The notes under the pieces: generated by a model
Told to the model about the DNA's origin: nothing
Databases searched by the model: none
The model's input: only the letters and a program-made list of their open reading frames with translations
Shown: positions 36,473 through 45,174 of the stretch, piece after piece
Position numbering within the stretch: position 1 is the first letter of the stretch
Layout of the letters: each line of letters opens with the position of its first letter
Translations under genes and position numbers: made by a program
Assembly: GCF_030137545.1 (NCBI RefSeq)
Contig: NZ_JARUVL010000005.1
Span: 154,178-218,177, forward strand
Length of the DNA: 64,000 nt
Origin: Virgibacillus sp. LDC-1
GTDB taxonomy: Bacteria; Bacillota; Bacilli; Bacillales; Amphibacillaceae
Direction: 5' to 3'

Positions 36473-37525
36473 CTACTTTTCCTGAAGGCTTGGACGCTGT
36501 GCTTTCAATTGAACTAGCATGTTCTTTTTCTTTAGATATGGTTTTACTTCCTTAAAGCTTAAGAAGATTTTATTTTCTTCATCATATAACCGGAAACGGA
36601 GTGACTGTAAACTTGTTTTTAGCGTAATTGTTGTTGCTTTTTTTAATGGTGGAGTTGATTCATGTGCCTTTTCTAAATGATAATTTGGAACTCTAGGGCT
36701 TAGGTGATGAACATGATGATATCCAATATTTCCTGTAATCCACTGCATGACTTTCGGAAGCTTATAATATGAACTACCATCTACTGCCGCTTTTACATAA
36801 TCCCATTTTTCTTCATTTTCAAAGTAAGAATCTTCAAATTGATGCTGGACATAAAATAACCATATTCCTAGTGAACCTGAAATAAATAAGATTGGAGCCT
36901 GTACGATTAAAAATGCCTGCCAACCGATCATCCAAATAAGCAGACTATAAAGGAGTACAATCGATACATTGATTAAATACGTATTCCAGCGTTCTTTTCT
37001 TTTCGCGCCTTTTCGGTTAAATCGATTCGAAATAAGGAAAAGATACAATGGACCTAAACCAAACATAATAATTGGATTTCGATATAAACGGTAAGCTATT
37101 TTCTTCCATACAGATGCAGAAATGTACTCTTCTACTGTCATAATCCATACATCACCAGTACCACGCTTATCTAGATTACTGCTTGTCGCATGATGAATAG
37201 AGTGATCGCGTTTCCATTTTTCAAAAGCGAACAATGTAATGATACCTGTTAATGTACCGACAATGCGGTTCGCCTTACCACTTTTGAAAAAGGACATATG
37301 GGTACAATCATGAAAAATAATGAAAATCCGAATAACGAAGCCAGATGCTACGATGGAAAATACGAGTGATAGCCATATGGAAATGGATAAGCTTTCATAG
37401 GCTAAATACCAGAGAAGAAAGAATGGTACAATCGTATTACCTAACTGAATCATACTCGCCTTTAATTCCGACTTTGCATATGGTGCGACACTTTTTCTTA
37501 ATTGCGCTTGTTTTTGTTTACTCAT
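36473..37525 (-). CDS. des: Acyl-lipid fatty acid desaturase
   Basis: 350 residues, membrane-bound di-iron desaturase. The three histidine boxes are present: HDCTH, HSIHH and HHVHH, with hydrophobic helices around them. It introduces a double bond into membrane phospholipid acyl chains (delta-5 in B. subtilis) after cold shift, restoring fluidity. The second of two adjacent ATGs (37525) is better spaced from AGGAGG. Controlled by the downstream desKR pair; candidate palindromic activator sites lie far upstream at 37777-37813. Confidence 0.92.
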   Translation of the reverse strand: MSKQKQAQLRKSVAPYAKSELKASMIQLGNTIVPFFLLWYLAYESLSISIWLSLVFSIVASGFVIRIFIIFHDCTHMSFFKSGKANRIVGTLTGIITLFAFEKWKRDHSIHHATSSNLDKRGTGDVWIMTVEEYISASVWKKIAYRLYRNPIIMFGLGPLYLFLISNRFNRKGAKRKERWNTYLINVSIVLLYSLLIWMIGWQAFLIVQAPILFISGSLGIWLFYVQHQFEDSYFENEEKWDYVKAAVDGSSYYKLPKVMQWITGNIGYHHVHHLSPRVPNYHLEKAHESTPPLKKATTITLKTSLQSLRFRLYDEENKIFLSFKEVKPYLKKKNMLVQLKAQRPSLQEK

Positions 37526-37776
37526 CATTTCCTCCTAACAGAACATATAATCATCCGAAAGTTTATTTGCTTTAATCAATTTCATAATCGGGCTTATTAG
37601 AATCCAGGTTATGCAATCTGTATTCCAACCGGATCTACCTCGATTTACGTGGGAACCGCCTAACTTCCTCGGAATAAACGGTGCTTTATATTTTGAAAAC
37701 CTTTGCCCTCTATGAGCTGCTAATTATGAAATTTATTTATTAATATAAGCATAGGAGAAATGAGCTTTTCCTAAAA

Positions 37777-37813
37777 GACATAAATGTCAAGGAAGGTATA
37801 TGACAAGTGTCAT
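37777..37813. promoter_or_regulatory. Two palindromes upstream of des, candidate DesR sites
   Basis: GACAT-AA-ATGTC (37777-37788) and ATGACA-AG-TGTCAT (37800-37813), centres 24 bp apart. On the minus strand a TATATT (37742-37747) would put them at about -45 and -69, where an activator of a promoter lacking a good -35 would bind. This implies a des leader of about 210 bases, which includes an unidentified stretch (37617-37690) that resembles an intergenic repeat. They could instead serve the divergent NUDIX gene. Confidence 0.4.
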
Positions 37814-37895
37814 GGATGTAATCCGTGATATCAATTCCTGTCTTTTCTAACTATGCAATCGTATAATAGTAGGAAAATATTGGGGAGGTAGTCTT

Positions 37896-38525
37896 ATGAA
37901 TTCAACTCGTATCCTTGCTCAACTAAAGGGAAGAAAGCCAACAATTATGGGGATTGAGGAGCTGCGCACATCTGCCGTTTTGCTACCCCTCATCAACGTT
38001 AAAAATGAAGTTCACGTTTTATTTGAAACTCGATCAATGAATTTAAGAAGACAGCCCGGCGACATTTGCTTTCCTGGTGGAAGAATCGAATCTACTGATC
38101 AGGGGCCATTACAATGTGCCATTCGTGAGACGGCAGAAGAGCTAGGTCTTCAAAGCAGTGATATTATCGACGTTACACCACTCGACTACATCGTTTCTGA
38201 CTTCGGTAGAATGATCTATCCTTATGCCGGAACAATAACACAGCCTGAAAAGATTACTCCAAACCCGCATGAAGTAGAGAATGTCTTTACGGTTCCATTA
38301 CGCTTTTTCCAACAAACAGATCCAAAGCGTTATAATGTCAGTCTTCGCGTAACTCCAGAAGCTGACTTTCCATTTGATTTAATCGTTGGAGGAAAAGATT
38401 ATAATTGGCAGGTTCCTCAGGTTGAAGAGCTTTTTTACCTTTATAAGGATAAAGTAATATGGGGGTTAACCGCAAAAATTGTAACGCATTTTGTCAGCTT
38501 GCTTACAGAAGAACATTCGAGCTAA
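37896..38525 (+). CDS. NUDIX hydrolase, probable CoA pyrophosphatase
   Basis: 209 residues. The NuCoA signature precedes and enters the NUDIX box: RSMNLRRQPGDICFPGGRIE, then RETAEELGL. This arrangement marks the UPF0035/CoA-diphosphatase group that splits CoA and CoA esters to phosphopantetheine and 3',5'-ADP. The metal-binding REUxEE part is intact. RBS GGGGAGG upstream. Divergent from des. No peroxisome-like or CoA gene nearby except the CoA-transferase that follows on the other strand. Confidence 0.88.
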   Translation: MNSTRILAQLKGRKPTIMGIEELRTSAVLLPLINVKNEVHVLFETRSMNLRRQPGDICFPGGRIESTDQGPLQCAIRETAEELGLQSSDIIDVTPLDYIVSDFGRMIYPYAGTITQPEKITPNPHEVENVFTVPLRFFQQTDPKRYNVSLRVTPEADFPFDLIVGGKDYNWQVPQVEELFYLYKDKVIWGLTAKIVTHFVSLLTEEHSS

Positions 38526-38610
38526 TGGATGATTATTTCTTTCTAAACGAATAAAAAAGGTACCATTCTCGTTGATTCCTATGTACCTATACGCAAGCAG
38601 AAGAAAATGA

Positions 38611-38648
38611 ACGTCGGATTTTCCTCCCCCCAGAAGAAAATCCGACGT
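38611..38648. terminator. Bidirectional terminator between the NUDIX and CoA-transferase genes
   Basis: Perfect 13-bp stem ACGTCGGATTTTC (38611-38623) with its complement (38636-38648) around a C-rich loop. T-runs outside the stem are weak on both strands. Confidence 0.7.
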
Positions 38649-38701
38649 AAACTATGATTCCTATATGAACCCCTTTGTTCGATCAACTGAAAGTATTAAC
38701 C

Positions 38702-40198
38702 TTAATCTTGCATCGTTCCTTTAGCTAAGAAATTAGTATGCCAGGACAATGCTTTTTCTAATACATGTGGTGTTTGTCCCCCACGTGTAATTGCCTCCTC
38801 AAAATAGCTTTTCAATTTTGATTGATATATTGGATGTGCACATTTTTCAATAATCAATGGTGCACGTTCACGAGGGGCTAAACCACGTAGATCGGCGTAG
38901 CCTTGTTCTGTAACAATGACATCTACATCATGCTCTGTATGATCAACATGTGAAACGAATGGAACAATGCTAGAAATGTCACCATTTTTAGCAATTGACT
39001 TTGTAACAAAAATAGCCAAACGGGCATTTCGAGCAAAATCACCAGATCCACCTATCCCATTCATCATCTTTGTCCCGGTAACATGCGTAGAATTTACATT
39101 TCCATAAATATCACATTCTAGTGCCGTGTTTACTGAAATTAATCCGAGCCTGCGAATAATTTCCGGGTGATTCGAGATCTCCTGCGGACGCATAATTAGC
39201 TTTTCCCGATACTTCTCGAAATTGCCATAAACCGTTTTCATTTTAGACTCGGAAAGCGTAATCGAACAGCAAGAAGCAATTGTAACTTTGCCTGCGTCAA
39301 TTAAATCAAATACGGCATCTTGAAGCACCTCAGAATAAACCGCTAAATTCGTAAACTCGGAGTCAAGCATACCATGAAGCACCGCATTTGCTACAGATCC
39401 AATTCCTGATTGTAACGGTGCTAGCTCATTTGTTAATCTGCCAGCTGCTATTTCAGCACGCAGAAAGTCGGTTAAGTGACCCGCTATTTCTTTTGTTTCT
39501 TCATCAGGGGGGACAATTAGCGACGGTGAATCGATTTGATTGGTAAATACAATGCCTTTTATTTTAGCTTGATCGACTCGGATTCCTTCTGTTCCGATAC
39601 GTTGTGAGACTGTTTTTAATGGAATAGGCGCTCGTTCACCTTGTTTTTCTGGACTATATAAATCATGTAGCCCTTCTAATTCCTCTGGCTGTGAAAGATT
39701 AATCTCCACAATAATATGTTTGGCATGCTCTGCAAATACGAGCGAATTTCCAATCGAAGTCGTAGGAATAATCGAGCCATCCTTTTTAAGAGAAACCGCT
39801 TCCAAAATAGCGTAATCAATCGGTTCCATCACATTTGCTCGTATCAGTTCTGCTGTATGGGATAAATGCTGATCAATAAATAAATGGTCACCAGCGTTGA
39901 TTTTTTTACGCATTGTTGCATCTGCCTGAAATGGCAGTCTTTTATGAATAATACCTGATGCTGCAAATAATTTGTCAATCTCTGATCCTAAAGAAGCCCC
40001 AGTATATACATTTACTTTAAATTGTTCATACTTGGCTCGCTCAATCAATGCATTTGGTACCGCCTTTACCTCTCCCGCACGTGTAAAACCACTAAGACCT
40101 AATGTCATCCCATCACCAATCCATGAAGCAGCTTCTTCTGCCGAGACAACACGTTCTCTTAAATTAGGAACTTGAATTCGTTCTAGCTCTCTCCCCAT
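38702..40198 (-). CDS. Acetyl-CoA hydrolase/transferase family protein (succinyl-CoA:acetate CoA-transferase type)
   Basis: 498 residues, class I CoA-transferase of the Cat1/AarC/Ach1 group. The catalytic glutamate that forms the glutamyl-CoA thioester is in VYSEVLQDAV; GIGSVANAVLHG supplies the oxyanion hole, and GIGGSGDFARNA and VTEQGYADLRGLAPRERA are family marks. It likely moves CoA between succinyl-CoA and acetate, or handles acetate/propionate overflow. RBS AAAGGATG upstream. The LytTR regulator gene 157 bases upstream on the same strand is its probable controller. Confidence 0.88.
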   Translation of the reverse strand: MGRELERIQVPNLRERVVSAEEAASWIGDGMTLGLSGFTRAGEVKAVPNALIERAKYEQFKVNVYTGASLGSEIDKLFAASGIIHKRLPFQADATMRKKINAGDHLFIDQHLSHTAELIRANVMEPIDYAILEAVSLKKDGSIIPTTSIGNSLVFAEHAKHIIVEINLSQPEELEGLHDLYSPEKQGERAPIPLKTVSQRIGTEGIRVDQAKIKGIVFTNQIDSPSLIVPPDEETKEIAGHLTDFLRAEIAAGRLTNELAPLQSGIGSVANAVLHGMLDSEFTNLAVYSEVLQDAVFDLIDAGKVTIASCCSITLSESKMKTVYGNFEKYREKLIMRPQEISNHPEIIRRLGLISVNTALECDIYGNVNSTHVTGTKMMNGIGGSGDFARNARLAIFVTKSIAKNGDISSIVPFVSHVDHTEHDVDVIVTEQGYADLRGLAPRERAPLIIEKCAHPIYQSKLKSYFEEAITRGGQTPHVLEKALSWHTNFLAKGTMQD

Positions 40199-40355
40199 TA
40201 TTTAATCATCCTTTTATGCACTTTTCACATAATTGTAACGTTTAATTAAAATGACTTGGGGATATAAAACGTAAAAACGAAATTTACGACTGAACGACAA
40301 CATTTAATGTACAAAACAGTATTTTTTGCATATGCAGATTCGAGAATTCCCGTTC

Positions 40356-41000
40356 TCAAAATCCAAGAAGCTTTCGAAAATAGCTGGAATAGGATTGACT
40401 CACAGGAATTCGTGCCCCATTATTCATTTCTAGTATAAAGGTCGAATGGGTGTCTGGAAAAATATCTTTAATGTGATGTACATTAACGATAAAGGAGCGA
40501 TGACAACGGATAAATAAATCGCGCGGCAATATATATTCAAATTCCTGCAGGGTTGTTTTATTTAACCCAAAAAAATTATCTGCATAAATATACGTTTTTC
40601 TATCCTTTACCTCGATATATTTTACCGATTGAAAAGGAATTGGTTTCCATCCATCTGCCGTTTTTACAGTTACAACGGATTTCCCTTCCGTAAAAGCTGG
40701 ATAAATCGCTAAAACAGTCCCTGCCAGCTTGCCCTCCTGATGATACGGAACCGCCATTCCATGATAAGGAATTCCAAACACTTCCTTTTGAATAAATTCG
40801 GAAGCTTTTTGCTCAGATTGTAATGCTTTATAAGCAATCGTTCCTTGTTTTATCGGATATCCAGGATGAATCTTTAAGTCCACCCGCTTACTCGGTCGAT
40901 AATAAACATATTCCTTTGTATTAGTGATACCAATTGAAATCTCATCCGAAAACAACTCTCCAATGACATCTAACAACGTGTTTAAATTCAATTGTTGCAT
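40356..41000 (-). CDS. LytTR-domain transcriptional regulator without receiver domain
   Basis: 214 residues. The C-terminal 95 residues are a LytTR DNA-binding domain (FQSVKYIEVKDRKTYIYA, LFIRCHRSFIVNVHHIKDIF). Residues 1-110 resemble a small-molecule-binding/GAF- or PAS-like region (GYPIKQGTIAYKAL, GIPYHGMAVPY) rather than a receiver, so it probably senses a metabolite directly. ATG at 41000 with AAAGGAG eight bases upstream. It lies between a hotdog thioesterase and a CoA-transferase, which points to acyl-CoA or short-chain acid metabolism as its theme. Confidence 0.85.
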   Translation of the reverse strand: MQQLNLNTLLDVIGELFSDEISIGITNTKEYVYYRPSKRVDLKIHPGYPIKQGTIAYKALQSEQKASEFIQKEVFGIPYHGMAVPYHQEGKLAGTVLAIYPAFTEGKSVVTVKTADGWKPIPFQSVKYIEVKDRKTYIYADNFFGLNKTTLQEFEYILPRDLFIRCHRSFIVNVHHIKDIFPDTHSTFILEMNNGARIPVSQSYSSYFRKLLGF

Positions 41001-41070
41001 GGGTAGACTCCTTTCTTCCATCTACAAAACGCAGCATCGTTTTCATGATAGACTGTTTTCCCCGCTCCCG

Positions 41071-41556
41071 CTAACGGCCTTTTTGAAAGGTAGCTGGCAT
41101 GATTGCAGCTACAACTTCACCTTTTGCACAGCATACTTCTTCCGCAAATACTTCTGCTGTAATGCGCCATTTTTTAGGATGGATTTCTTCAACAGCTCCT
41201 ATAATATGTAATGGTGTTTGTAGTGGGGTAGGCTTTACATAATCAACCTTTAGCGATGCTGTAACAAATCTAGGTGGCTCTAAACCATCACCAGGCTCAT
41301 GTCCATTTTTTCGATGTAATGCAAGGGCTGCTGACCCAGTTCCATGACAATCAATAATGGACGCAATTAATCCCCCATATACAAATCCTGGAATAGCGAT
41401 ATGCTCTGGACGTGGTTGATAGATGGTTAGGGTCCGGTCATCTAGCCATCCTGTTCTAAGCTGCAGCCCCTGTTCGTTTAATCGACCACACCCATAGCAC
41501 CAAGCATAATCCTCATCATAGTCGTCTTGAATCGCGTGCTTTACTTTATCATACAT
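41071..41556 (-). CDS. PaaI-family hotdog thioesterase
   Basis: 161 residues, hotdog fold. VYGGLIASIIDCHGTGSAAL is the active-site helix of the PaaI group (with D for catalysis) and VTASLKVDYVKPTP the following strand. An N-terminal CYGCG pair of cysteines is common in this subgroup. It should hydrolyse acyl-CoA thioesters. RBS AAGGGGG upstream. Same strand as the LytTR gene, 70 bases away, so the two may be one operon. Confidence 0.85.
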   Translation of the reverse strand: MYDKVKHAIQDDYDEDYAWCYGCGRLNEQGLQLRTGWLDDRTLTIYQPRPEHIAIPGFVYGGLIASIIDCHGTGSAALALHRKNGHEPGDGLEPPRFVTASLKVDYVKPTPLQTPLHIIGAVEEIHPKKWRITAEVFAEEVCCAKGEVVAAIMPATFQKGR

Positions 41557-41768
41557 AAACGCTTCCCCCTTTTAGACTTAGTATAGCATGAAAATTTATT
41601 TTCCTTCCCTTTACTAAGGTTTACATGCATGCATTACCATTTAGCAAAACGAGGAAGTAATTTTGTCTATTTTTTGACTTTCTCCTCATTTCACGTTGCA
41701 TAGGTTGTATTCCGTACTGCTTGACCATATAATAAAGAAAATAATAAAGAAAGATCGTGAGGAGAAGT

Positions 41769-42641
41769 ATGGGAAAACGTATATTCTATTTTTTGTTAAC
41801 AAATATTCTAGTTTTACTCACCATTAGTATTATTTTTTCTTTAATTGGTGGTGGGCGTTACATCGAAGGAAATCAGATTCAATTTGGCTCTTTACTTGTT
41901 TTTAGTGCGGTTATTGGTTTTACAGGATCATTTATATCACTAGCCATGTCACGCTGGGTAGCGAAAAGACTCATGGGAGTTCGTATTCTGGATCCAAATG
42001 CGAATCTTTCTAGTGAAGAAACTGCAGTCGTGGAGAAAGTACATCGTCTCGCAAGAGCTGCTGGCTTAATGCATATGCCTGAGGTAGGGATCTATGAATC
42101 TCCTGAAGTGAATGCATTTGCAACAGGACCATCAAAAAAACGCTCTCTTGTTGCTGTATCTAGAGGACTGCTCCATGAGATGGATGAAGATGCCATCGAA
42201 GGTGTCATTGCACATGAGGTTGCTCACGTTGCGAATGGCGATATGGTTACTATGACATTATTGCAAGGAGTAGTTAACACATTTGTTGTTTTCCTTGCGC
42301 GAATTGTCGCATTTGCGGTATCTCGTTTGGTTAAAGAAGATTTAGCGCCAATTGTACACTTTATCGCGATTATCGTATTTCAAATCGCATTTTCTATTCT
42401 AGGAAGTATTGTTGTCTTTGCTTATTCACGTCATCGTGAGTTTCACGCAGATCGTGGTGGGGCAGATTTAGCAGGAAAAGACAAGATGCGCCATGCATTA
42501 GAAATGCTAAAAGCATATTCAAATCGGATTCAAACCGAGGATCAGACAGCGGTTGCTACTTTAAAAATAAATGGGCAACGAAAAACGTCTCTATTTTCCA
42601 CGCATCCAGCACTTGATGAACGTATCAAGCGTCTTGCCTAA
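41769..42641 (+). CDS. htpX: Membrane zinc metalloprotease HtpX
   Basis: 290 residues: two N-terminal membrane helices, M48 catalytic domain with HEVAH at 149-153 and the third zinc ligand glutamate in [15 protein letters not shown], with two more hydrophobic helices between. It degrades misfolded membrane proteins as backup to FtsH. The ATG at 41769 has GAGGAG five bases upstream; the in-frame GTG four codons earlier is less likely. Monocistronic, ends at a strong terminator. Confidence 0.93.
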   Translation: MGKRIFYFLLTNILVLLTISIIFSLIGGGRYIEGNQIQFGSLLVFSAVIGFTGSFISLAMSRWVAKRLMGVRILDPNANLSSEETAVVEKVHRLARAAGLMHMPEVGIYESPEVNAFATGPSKKRSLVAVSRGLLHEMDEDAIEGVIAHEVAHVANGDMVTMTLLQGVVNTFVVFLARIVAFAVSRLVKEDLAPIVHFIAIIVFQIAFSILGSIVVFAYSRHREFHADRGGADLAGKDKMRHALEMLKAYSNRIQTEDQTAVATLKINGQRKTSLFSTHPALDERIKRLA

Positions 42642-42701
42642 TTACATGATCATTTTAATCTAGCAAGAGATAACAAGACGCTAATAAGGATAGAAAAAAA
42701 C

Positions 42702-42758
42702 AAAAATCGCCTGTATCCCAAGATCAATTGCATCGATTCGGAATGGGCGATTTTTCTT
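42702..42758. terminator. Bidirectional terminator after htpX
   Basis: AAAAATCGCC (42702-42711) pairs with GGCGATTTTT (42746-42755). T-rich on the plus side and on the minus side (TTTTTGTTTTTTTC), so it can stop both htpX and the SDR operon. Confidence 0.8.
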
Positions 42759-42840
42759 GTCTGCTTACTAAATGAAAGAGGCTGCCCCCTACGTTTTTTC
42801 AAACAATAGGAAACAGCGCTAGTTTCATATTAAAGATAGC

Positions 42841-43647
42841 TTATTTTTGCAAGCTAGCCATGTATTCTTTAAAATCTGAAATACTTGGATTTGTCATATA
42901 ATGACCACCATCTACTTTGATCGTTTGACCAGTGATAAATCCAGCTTCATCTGATGCAAGGAATAATACCGTATTTCCGATATCATCTGCTTTTCCGTGA
43001 TGTTTTACTGCATTATATTTCAAAAAGATGTCCTGTACAGCTGGTGGTAGATTCTTTTCTGCTGCTGGTGTCATAATTAAGCCTGGTGCTACTGCATTAC
43101 AACGAATATTGTCTTTACCATACTGTGCAGCAATGTATTTCGTCAAATTGACAACAGCTGCTTTTGAAGCACCATATGCTGAACGAAGCGTATCTCCGGC
43201 GAATCCTGCCATTGAAGCTGTATTAATGATGGATCCTCCACCTGCTTTTTGCATGTGTGGAATCGCATAACGGCTTCCAAGTAAAACACTCTTTGTATTA
43301 ACGTTCATTAATCGATCCCATTCATCAAGGTCGATATTTACAACATCTAAGTCCTTTTGTAAATTAGTTAATCCAACATTATTGTAAAGAACGGTTAGTG
43401 TTCCATATGTATTTACCGTGAAGTCAACCGCTTCTTTGATTGATTCTTCTTTTGATGCATCAAGGAATATACCTGTTGCTTCCCCACCATTTGCTTTAAT
43501 ATTGGCAGCCGCTTCTTTTGCGCCTTCCACATTAAAGTCACCAATTACAACCTTAGCTCCTTCTTTTGCCAACAAGTTAGCTGCAGACAAGCCGATTCCT
43601 GAAGCACCGCCTGTAACGAGCGCTACTTTCCCTTCTACTCTTCCCAC
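42841..43647 (-). CDS. SDR-family oxidoreductase, last gene of an SDR-MarR-SDR operon
   Basis: 268 residues. TGGASGIG cofactor loop, D in IGDFNVE (NAD preference likely), NNVG in place of the usual NNAG, catalytic NTASMAG serine and YGASK. The C-terminus extends 15 residues beyond the usual VDGG (NPSISDFKEYMASLQK). Start is GTG with AAAGGAG ten bases upstream. Same strand and close behind the MarR gene. Substrate unknown; a second SDR at the front of the operon suggests two steps on one alcohol/ketone-containing compound. Confidence 0.87.
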   Translation of the reverse strand: MGRVEGKVALVTGGASGIGLSAANLLAKEGAKVVIGDFNVEGAKEAAANIKANGGEATGIFLDASKEESIKEAVDFTVNTYGTLTVLYNNVGLTNLQKDLDVVNIDLDEWDRLMNVNTKSVLLGSRYAIPHMQKAGGGSIINTASMAGFAGDTLRSAYGASKAAVVNLTKYIAAQYGKDNIRCNAVAPGLIMTPAAEKNLPPAVQDIFLKYNAVKHHGKADDIGNTVLFLASDEAGFITGQTIKVDGGHYMTNPSISDFKEYMASLQK

Positions 43648-43694
43648 TCTAAAAACTCCTTTGTTTTATCTATTCTATATTTCAATCGAATCAT

Positions 43695-44129
43695 CTACTT
43701 CATTAACTTGTTTAATAGTTTTTGATGAATTCTTAGAAACCAGTGTAATTCTTCCTCTGTTAATCCCGCAAACACTTCTTGTCTAATTTCCTGTCCTTTT
43801 TGCTTTGCCTCTTTTAATAGATCGATTCCTTTTTCAGTAATCGAAAGTCGGACAACTCTTCGGTCATCAGGGTCGTTCATTCGAATTGCTAAACGTTCTT
43901 TAATTAATCGATTCGCGATATTCGTTAATGCTCCCGGTGTGTAGCCAAGCTCTTTTGCAAGTGTCGATTGCTTTTGAGGACCATGCTTTTCAATTTCAGC
44001 TAAAACAAGGATAGGCGAAATCCCAACCTTTTTAGGAAAGGATTTCGACCATCGTATTATCATTTCATTTGAGAACTGTTCTGATGCGCGGATTAATTCT
44101 AAAACACGATCACTATTTTCTGTCATCAT
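43695..44129 (-). CDS. MarR-family regulator of the SDR operon
   Basis: 144 residues, winged helix: GPQKQSTLAKELGYTPGALT as recognition helix region and the beta wing ending in DPDDRRVVRLSITEKG, the MarR signature. The ATG at 44129 lies one base after the stop of the preceding SDR gene, so translation is coupled; an alternative ATG at 44156 overlaps that gene and has no ribosome site. It likely represses the operon through the inverted repeats before the first SDR gene. Confidence 0.88.
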   Translation of the reverse strand: MMTENSDRVLELIRASEQFSNEMIIRWSKSFPKKVGISPILVLAEIEKHGPQKQSTLAKELGYTPGALTNIANRLIKERLAIRMNDPDDRRVVRLSITEKGIDLLKEAKQKGQEIRQEVFAGLTEEELHWFLRIHQKLLNKLMK

Positions 44130-44130
44130 G

Positions 44131-44886
44131 TTAGCGTAACTTAATCGATCCACCATCTACCATGATCGTTTGACCAGTAATATAGCTAGCATCCTCACTA
44201 CCTAAAAATACCGCCACACGACCAAGGTCTTCTTCTAACTCGCCTAAGCGACCTAGTGGGATTTTTTTCAGCATACCTTCGTAATATTCCGGATTTGCTT
44301 TTGCCCAAGCTTGTACACCAGGTGAATTCGCAATTGGAGAAATTAAGTTTACATTAATACCAAATGGTCCCCACTCATTTGCAGCTACACGGCTAATCGC
44401 TCTAATCGCCTCTTTTGCTGCTGCATAAGAAGCTTGCGTTGCATCTCCATTTAATCCTGCCCCAGATGCAAAGTTAATAATATAACCCTTCGTTTCCTTT
44501 AAATATGGTAATGCTGCTTGCATTAAATAGAATGTTGGATAAAAACCTGTATTAAACGAAAGATCCATATCGTCTTGTGTTTGTTCTTCAAACGGCTTAT
44601 TTCTAGAAGCATGTGCATTATTGACTAGAATGTCAAGCTTGCCATATTTGTCAATTACCTTTTGTACGATATCCTTCAATTTACTACGCTCTGCAAGGTT
44701 TGCTTGAATAAAAATTGATTCAGGACTAATTTGTTGTAGTTCTTTTAATGTTTCGTTTCCTGTATCTTCATTCAAGTCAACGATTGCTACCTTTGCTCCT
44801 TCTTTAACATATGCTTTAGCTATTCCACTACCGATACCCCCTGCACCACCAGTAATGATAGCTACTTTTCCATCTAGCTTGCCCAT
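44131..44886 (-). CDS. SDR-family oxidoreductase, first gene of the SDR-MarR-SDR operon
   Basis: 251 residues. TGGAGGIGSGIA cofactor loop, D in AIVDLNED (NAD preference), NNAH in place of NNAG, NFASGAG serine, YAAAKE catalytic Tyr and Lys, C-terminal GQTIMVDGG. RBS AAGGAG nine bases before the ATG 44886. Candidate MarR sites lie 35 bases upstream. Together with the second SDR it may act on a xenobiotic or a secondary alcohol; no substrate can be named. Confidence 0.88.
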   Translation of the reverse strand: MGKLDGKVAIITGGAGGIGSGIAKAYVKEGAKVAIVDLNEDTGNETLKELQQISPESIFIQANLAERSKLKDIVQKVIDKYGKLDILVNNAHASRNKPFEEQTQDDMDLSFNTGFYPTFYLMQAALPYLKETKGYIINFASGAGLNGDATQASYAAAKEAIRAISRVAANEWGPFGINVNLISPIANSPGVQAWAKANPEYYEGMLKKIPLGRLGELEEDLGRVAVFLGSEDASYITGQTIMVDGGSIKLR

Positions 44887-44920
44887 GAAATCCAACTCCT
44901 TTTTGTTTTATACTAATTTA

Positions 44921-44949
44921 TTTTAACATTAAACTATTTAACGTTAAAA
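44921..44949. promoter_or_regulatory. Candidate MarR operator
   Basis: TTTAACATTAAA (44922-44933) and the perfect palindrome TTTAACGTTAAA (44937-44948) are near-copies 15 bp apart, 35 bases upstream of the first SDR gene. Twin palindromes at a promoter are typical of MarR autoregulation. Confidence 0.55.
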
Positions 44950-45174
44950 CAATATGCAACATGTAAATATATATTAATTGTTTCCATTTTTCAACCAATC
45001 CTTCTCTTCATACGATGCTCCCTTTTCATTGTTTTAATCCCCCTCAATTAACTTAAATTGCTTATTTTTCTAGTGTTCTGTTATGAAGTTTGTTACTCTT
45101 TATATGGTGACTTCACACAACTAAATGCCCGTAAATAAATCGGATATTCATTTCACAGGGATGGGGGATCTTTC

